Positions 60,266-64,000 of a stretch of DNA of 64,000 nucleotides are shown one piece after another. The notes beneath the pieces were generated by a model. That model worked only from the letters and a program-made list of their open reading frames with translations, was not told the origin of the DNA and did not search any database. Source of the DNA: Candidatus Gemmiger avistercoris. Lineage in GTDB: Bacteria; Bacillota; Clostridia; Oscillospirales; Ruminococcaceae. The position numbers and the translations under genes were made by a program. Where the stretch lies: the NCBI GenBank assembly GCA_019116705.1, contig DXBF01000007.1, positions 1 to 64,000 of the forward strand. Direction: 5' to 3'. The first letter of the stretch is position 1; every line of letters starts with the position of its first letter.

Positions 60266-60934
60266 ATGACCATCTTGCAGACCCAGGCCCTGAAAAAATA
60301 CTACGGCAGCGGAGATACGCTGGTCAAGGCGCTGGACGGCGTCGACCTGTCGGTGGAGGAAGGCGAATTCGTCGCCATCGTGGGCACCTCCGGCAGCGGC
60401 AAAAGCACGCTGCTGCATATGCTGGGCGGGCTGGACCGCCCCACCTCCGGCACCGTCACGGTGGAGGGCAAAAACATCTTTTCGCTGAAAGACGAAGCCC
60501 TCACCATCTTCCGCCGCCGCAAGATCGGCTTCGTGTTCCAGGCCTACAATCTGGTGCCGGTGCTCTCGGTGTATGATAATATCGTGCTGCCCATCCAGCT
60601 GGACGGCGGCCGGGTGGACCGGGGCCATATCCAGGGCATCATCCATGCCCTGGGCCTGGAAGAAAAACTTTCCAGCCTGCCGGGGCAGCTTTCCGGCGGG
60701 CAGCAGCAGCGGGTGGCCATCGCCCGGGCGCTGGCCACCAAACCCGCCATCCTGCTGGCCGATGAACCCACCGGCAACCTGGACTCCGCCACCAGCCAGG
60801 ACGTGCTGAGCCTGATGAAGACCATGAGCCGCACCTTCCGCCAGACCATGGTCATGATCACCCATAACGAGGAAATCGCCCAGCTGGCCGACCGCATCGT
60901 CCGCATCGAGGACGGGCGCATCGTCACGCGCTGA
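60266..60934 (+). CDS. ABC transporter ATPase, LolD/MacB/BceA type
   Basis: 222 residues. Walker A GTSGSGKSTLLHML, Q-loop FVFQAYNLVPVLSVYDNI, signature LSGGQQQRVAIARALA, Walker B AILLADEPTGNLDS, switch His MITHNEE. AAGGAG before the ATG. Typical partner for an FtsX-type permease, which follows after 14 bases. Confidence 0.95.
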   Translation: MTILQTQALKKYYGSGDTLVKALDGVDLSVEEGEFVAIVGTSGSGKSTLLHMLGGLDRPTSGTVTVEGKNIFSLKDEALTIFRRRKIGFVFQAYNLVPVLSVYDNIVLPIQLDGGRVDRGHIQGIIHALGLEEKLSSLPGQLSGGQQQRVAIARALATKPAILLADEPTGNLDSATSQDVLSLMKTMSRTFRQTMVMITHNEEIAQLADRIVRIEDGRIVTR

Positions 60935-60948
60935 AAGGGGGCCCTGCC

Positions 60949-63645
60949 ATGATGAACGTCGCCAACCGCGGCTGCATCCGCCGCCTGAGCCGCAAGGCCC
61001 TGGCCGCCGCCCGCACCCGCAATATCGTGGCGGTGCTGGCCATCGCGCTGACCAGTATCCTGTTTACTTCGCTGTTCACCATCGCCGCGGCGCTCAGCGC
61101 CAGTACCGAACAGTACAACTTCCGCATCGCCGGGGGCGATGTCCACGCCTCGGTCAAAAACATCACCTGGGAACAGGTCGAGGAACTGCGCGGCGACCCC
61201 GCCCTCGCCCACGCCGGGGCGCGGCTCTTCCTCGGCTACCCCACCGACCCGCCTTTCAACAAGACCCACGTGGAGGTCAGCTACATGGAGCCGGAGGAAG
61301 CGCCCCACTATTTCTGCACCCCCGCCACCGGCGCCCTGCCCGCCGAGGGCACCGACGAAGCCGCCTGCGACAAACTGGTGCTGGATCTGCTGGGCGTGGA
61401 AGCCCGGATCGGCGCGCAGTTCACGCTGGACTTTTCTATCGACAGCGAGACCGGCCAGCCCACCCGCGTCAGCCGTACCTTCACCCTCAGCGGCTGGTGG
61501 GAGCACGACCCCGTCAGCACCGCCAGCCAGGTGCTGGTGCCCCGCTCCGCCGCTGAGGAGATCGCGGCCCTGTCCAACGGGGACCCGGCCACGCCCACCG
61601 GCAAATGGACCCTGGGCGTGATGTTCCGGAGCTCCGCCCACATCGCGGACGACCTGGACGCTTTGCTGGAACGCCACGGCATGCAGACCACCGACCCCGC
61701 CGCCGGCGGCTATGTGGACAGCGGCGTCAACTGGGGCTACACCGGCGCGCAGATGGCCGGGAGCGGCGATATCCAGACCGTGGTCATCCTGGCGGCCGTG
61801 CTGGTGCTGATCCTCATCACCGGCTATCTGATCATCTATAATGTGTTCCAGATCTCGGTCGCCAACGACATCCGCTTCTACGGCCTGCTCAAGACCATCG
61901 GCACCACGGCCCGGCAGCTGCGGCGCATCCTGCTGTATCAGGCGCTATGGCTCTCGCTGGCGGGCATCCCGCTGGGACTGGTGCTGGGCTACGCCGCAGG
62001 CAACCTGCTGCTGCCCTTCTGCGTGGGGGCCGTCAACCCCGACCTCCGGGTGCTGGTGCGCTTCGAGCCGCGGGCCTTCGCCGCGGCGGCGGCCTTCTCG
62101 CTGTTCACGGTGCTGCTCTCCTGCGCGCGGCCGGTGCGGCTGGCCGGGCGGGTCTCCCCGGTGGAAGCCCTGCGCTATACCGAGGCCTCGCCCCGCCGCC
62201 TGCACGCCCAAAAGCGCCGTGCCGCCGGGGGCAAAGGCTTCCTGCCCGCCATGGCCTGGGCCAACCTGGGCCGCAGCCGGGGCCGCACCGCCGTCACCGT
62301 CCTCAGCCTGGCGCTGGCCGTGGTGCTGCTGGAACTGACCTGGACCTTCACTTCCGGCTTCGATATGGAAAAATACCTGCGGGACCGGGCCGCCGCCGAC
62401 TTCGTCCTGGCCTCGGGGGACTACTTCCAGTCCAACTACCGCTTTGCGGAAAACATCCTGCCCGAGCAGGCCGTCGCCGGCGTGCAGGCCCGGGGCACCG
62501 TCACCGAGGGCGGCCGGGTCTACGGCTCCGTCACCACCATCTGGGACGCCGTGGACGAAAGCTGGTGCCGCGAGGCCTGGACCGACGCCTACGCCGCCAA
62601 CGGCCAGCTGGAACTGCTGGAGGAACAGATCGCCACCAGGCCGCGCAGCGACGACGGCAAGCTCTACACCCCCATTGAACTGTACGGCATGGAGGATTTC
62701 CCCCGGTCCCGGCTGACGGTGATCGACGGCGACCTGGCCCCGCTGGCCGACCCGGCGCAGAACGCCATCGCGGCGGTATACACCACCGACGATTACGACA
62801 ACGTGCAGCCCGGCAGCGCCTGGGCCCAGGTGGGCGATACCGTCACCCTGCGCTATGTACAGGCTACCGAGGCTTATTACACCGACACCGGCGAGACCAT
62901 CCCCGACGACGCCGACTGGGCCCTGGTGGAAGCCTCCGGGCGGCCCTACTCGATGCGCGCCACCGAGTACCGGGACGTGACCTACACGGTCTGCGCCGCC
63001 GTGACGGTGCCCTCCACGCTGTCTTTCCGCTACGTCGGCGGGGACCAGTTCCTGCTGAACGGCGACCGCTTCGTGCAGGATACCGGCACCGCCGCCACCA
63101 TGTGCTATGCCTTCAACACCACGGCCGAAAGCAACGCCGCCATGGAGGACTACCTGCAAGAATACACGGGCAGCATCGACCCCACGCTGGACTATGAGAG
63201 CAAGCAGGGCTATGCCGCCGAGTTCGAGGGCCTGCGGGGCATGTTCACGGTGGTGGGCTGCGCCCTGGCCTTCGTCATCGGGCTGGTGGGGGTGCTCAAC
63301 TTCCTCAACGCCATCCTCACCGGCATCATCACCCGCCGGCGGGAGTTCGCGGTCCTGCAGGCCGTGGGCATGACGGGCCGCCAGCTCAAGACCATGCTGA
63401 TCTTTGAGGGGCTGGGCTACACGCTGCTGGCCCTGCTGCTGGCCCTGGCCGTCAGCGCCGCCGCCGGGCCGCTGGCCGGTCCCGCGGTGGAAAAACTGTT
63501 CTGGTTCTTCACCTACCGTTTCACGGCCGCGCCCCTGCTGGCGCTGCTGCCGGTGTTCCTGCTGCTGGGCTGTGTGGTGCCGCTGGCCAGCTACCGCGCC
63601 GCCGCCCGCCAGACCGTGGTCGAGCGCCTGCGCGCCGCCGATTGA
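60949..63645 (+). CDS. FtsX-family ABC permease (long, two FtsX domains)
   Basis: 898 residues. First membrane helix NIVAVLAIALTSILFTSLFT, a large outer domain (about 45-265), then three helices with the FtsX core (VVILAAVLVLILITGYLIIY, QALWLSLAGIPLGLVLG). A second unit starts near 430 with MAWANLGRSRGRTAVTVLSL, a second outer domain, and final helices GLRGMFTVVGCALAFVIGLV, GVLNFLNAILTGIITRRREF with AVLQAVGMTGRQLKTMLIFE, LALLPVFLLLGCVVPLASYR. Together with the ATPase and the upstream two-component system this is the layout of peptide-antibiotic sensing and resistance modules; that role is inference. Confidence 0.93.
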   Translation: MMNVANRGCIRRLSRKALAAARTRNIVAVLAIALTSILFTSLFTIAAALSASTEQYNFRIAGGDVHASVKNITWEQVEELRGDPALAHAGARLFLGYPTDPPFNKTHVEVSYMEPEEAPHYFCTPATGALPAEGTDEAACDKLVLDLLGVEARIGAQFTLDFSIDSETGQPTRVSRTFTLSGWWEHDPVSTASQVLVPRSAAEEIAALSNGDPATPTGKWTLGVMFRSSAHIADDLDALLERHGMQTTDPAAGGYVDSGVNWGYTGAQMAGSGDIQTVVILAAVLVLILITGYLIIYNVFQISVANDIRFYGLLKTIGTTARQLRRILLYQALWLSLAGIPLGLVLGYAAGNLLLPFCVGAVNPDLRVLVRFEPRAFAAAAAFSLFTVLLSCARPVRLAGRVSPVEALRYTEASPRRLHAQKRRAAGGKGFLPAMAWANLGRSRGRTAVTVLSLALAVVLLELTWTFTSGFDMEKYLRDRAAADFVLASGDYFQSNYRFAENILPEQAVAGVQARGTVTEGGRVYGSVTTIWDAVDESWCREAWTDAYAANGQLELLEEQIATRPRSDDGKLYTPIELYGMEDFPRSRLTVIDGDLAPLADPAQNAIAAVYTTDDYDNVQPGSAWAQVGDTVTLRYVQATEAYYTDTGETIPDDADWALVEASGRPYSMRATEYRDVTYTVCAAVTVPSTLSFRYVGGDQFLLNGDRFVQDTGTAATMCYAFNTTAESNAAMEDYLQEYTGSIDPTLDYESKQGYAAEFEGLRGMFTVVGCALAFVIGLVGVLNFLNAILTGIITRRREFAVLQAVGMTGRQLKTMLIFEGLGYTLLALLLALAVSAAAGPLAGPAVEKLFWFFTYRFTAAPLLALLPVFLLLGCVVPLASYRAAARQTVVERLRAAD

Positions 63646-63650
63646 CCCGC

Positions 63651-63685
63651 GCCCAGGCGCCCCCGGCGGGGGCGCCTGGGCTGTT
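63651..63685 (+). terminator. Hairpin after the FtsX permease gene
   Basis: GCCCAGGCGCCCCC (63651-63664) pairs with GGGGGCGCCTGGGC (63668-63681), followed by TGTTCC; the T run is poor. Confidence 0.65.
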
Positions 63686-63745
63686 CCGGCCCGCCCTTCG
63701 CCAAACCCACCAAAACCCGCGCCCGGTTTTTGGCGGTTTTGCGGG

Positions 63746-63774
63746 TTGACAGCAGAAAAACGGCGGTGTACACT
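63746..63774 (+). promoter_or_regulatory. Promoter of the amidohydrolase gene
   Basis: TTGACA (63746-63751), 17 bases, TACACT (63769-63774). GTGTACAC and GTGTATAC palindromic pieces at and after the -10 box may be operator halves. Confidence 0.7.
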
Positions 63775-63831
63775 GGTGTGTATACGGGGCCGCATGGCCC
63801 GCCGCCACCCACACAACAGGGAGGGATCGCT

Positions 63832-64000
63832 GTGGATCTTTTGTTGAAAAACGCACAGGTGTACCGTGACCATCATTTTGCCCCCGCGGATCTTCTGATC
63901 CGGGACGGCCGCATCGAGGCGGTGGGACCGGGCCTGACCGCCGAAGCCCCGGTGCTGGACGCCGGGGGCAGGCGCTGCGTGCCCGGCTTCCTGGACGTGC
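63832..64000 (+). CDS. Amidohydrolase-superfamily enzyme, N-terminal part (continues past the window)
   Basis: GTG start with GGGAGG six bases upstream. The 56 visible residues, MDLLLKNAQVYRDHHFAPAD, LLIRDGRIEAVGPGL, LDAGGRRCVPGFLDV, are the N-terminal beta sandwich and first strand of a metal-dependent amidohydrolase; the next residues would be the HxH metal pair. Candidates include N-acetylglucosamine-6-phosphate deacetylase, adenine deaminase or dihydroorotase-like enzymes; too little is visible to choose. Confidence 0.85.
   Translation, partial: MDLLLKNAQVYRDHHFAPADLLIRDGRIEAVGPGLTAEAPVLDAGGRRCVPGFLDV

Overview
GC-rich (by eye well above 60%) low-GC-tail-free bacterial chromosome segment with strong GGAGG ribosome binding sites, several TTG/GTG starts, TTGACA/TATAAT promoters, lipobox lipoproteins, YesM/YesN and LytTR two-component systems and carbohydrate ABC importers without their own ATPase. 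This fits a gut Oscillospiraceae/Ruminococcaceae genome of the Gemmiger/Subdoligranulum/Faecalibacterium kind; the genus is inference. No tRNA, rRNA, CRISPR array, prophage or insertion sequence was recognised.

Layout. 1-6.3 kb: end of a GH3 glycosidase, a candidate structured RNA with its own terminator, an IlvD/Edd sugar-acid dehydratase with a GntR/FCD regulator and a clear operator, a MazG-like pyrophosphatase, an alpha/beta hydrolase and a frameshifted D-lyxose isomerase remnant. 6.4-20.4 kb: an envelope-signalling block, all on the minus strand. It holds secreted lipoproteins (RHS-like, WG-repeat + SH3, and others), a LytTR response regulator with a GHKL kinase and an extra mini protein that has only the kinase dimerisation part, and a tightly overlapping set PP2C phosphatase - double-FHA ABC ATPase - ABC-2 permease - Ser/Thr kinase - lipoprotein. 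20.7-27.5 kb: ROK repressor and DUF4838-type putative glycosidase divergent from a sugar ABC importer, with TTAGTT/AACTAA operator elements between them. 27.6-34.0 kb: LarA-family racemase/epimerase, split UxaA-family dehydratase, GntP permease, GntR regulator and glycerate 2-kinase, apparently one hydroxy-acid/sugar-acid pathway. 34.3-35.9 kb: iscS-iscU. 36.4-46.6 kb: ABC importer, GH88 unsaturated glucuronyl hydrolase, heparinase II/III-like lyase and YesM/YesN two-component system, i.e. use of uronic-acid polysaccharide fragments (glycosaminoglycan-like).

46.9-53.3 kb is a patchwork: a protein of unknown function, a 71-bp duplicated scrap of an aspartate dehydrogenase joined to the tail of a short-chain dehydrogenase, a ferritin-like protein, a serine recombinase whose start codon reads ATC, a lipoprotein, and an aspartate dehydrogenase gene broken by one in-frame TAG. 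53.3-58.0 kb: TauE permease, HAD phosphatase + diketogulonate-type reductase, LacI regulator with clear operators, cysteine desulfidase. 58.1-63.6 kb: OmpR/HisKA two-component system followed by a LolD/FtsX-type ABC transporter; the window ends inside an amidohydrolase.

The most interesting points are (i) the kinase/phosphatase/FHA-ABC exporter module, (ii) a ~300-bp dispersed non-coding repeat (39.6 kb, 59.7 kb and a short form at 41.2 kb) whose two long hairpins differ by compensatory changes and which has supplied the last residues of a histidine kinase, and (iii) the LarA-dehydratase-glycerate kinase operon. Repeated themes are gene decay (lyxose isomerase, aspartate dehydrogenase, SDR scrap) and sugar-acid catabolism under local repressors with readable palindromic operators.
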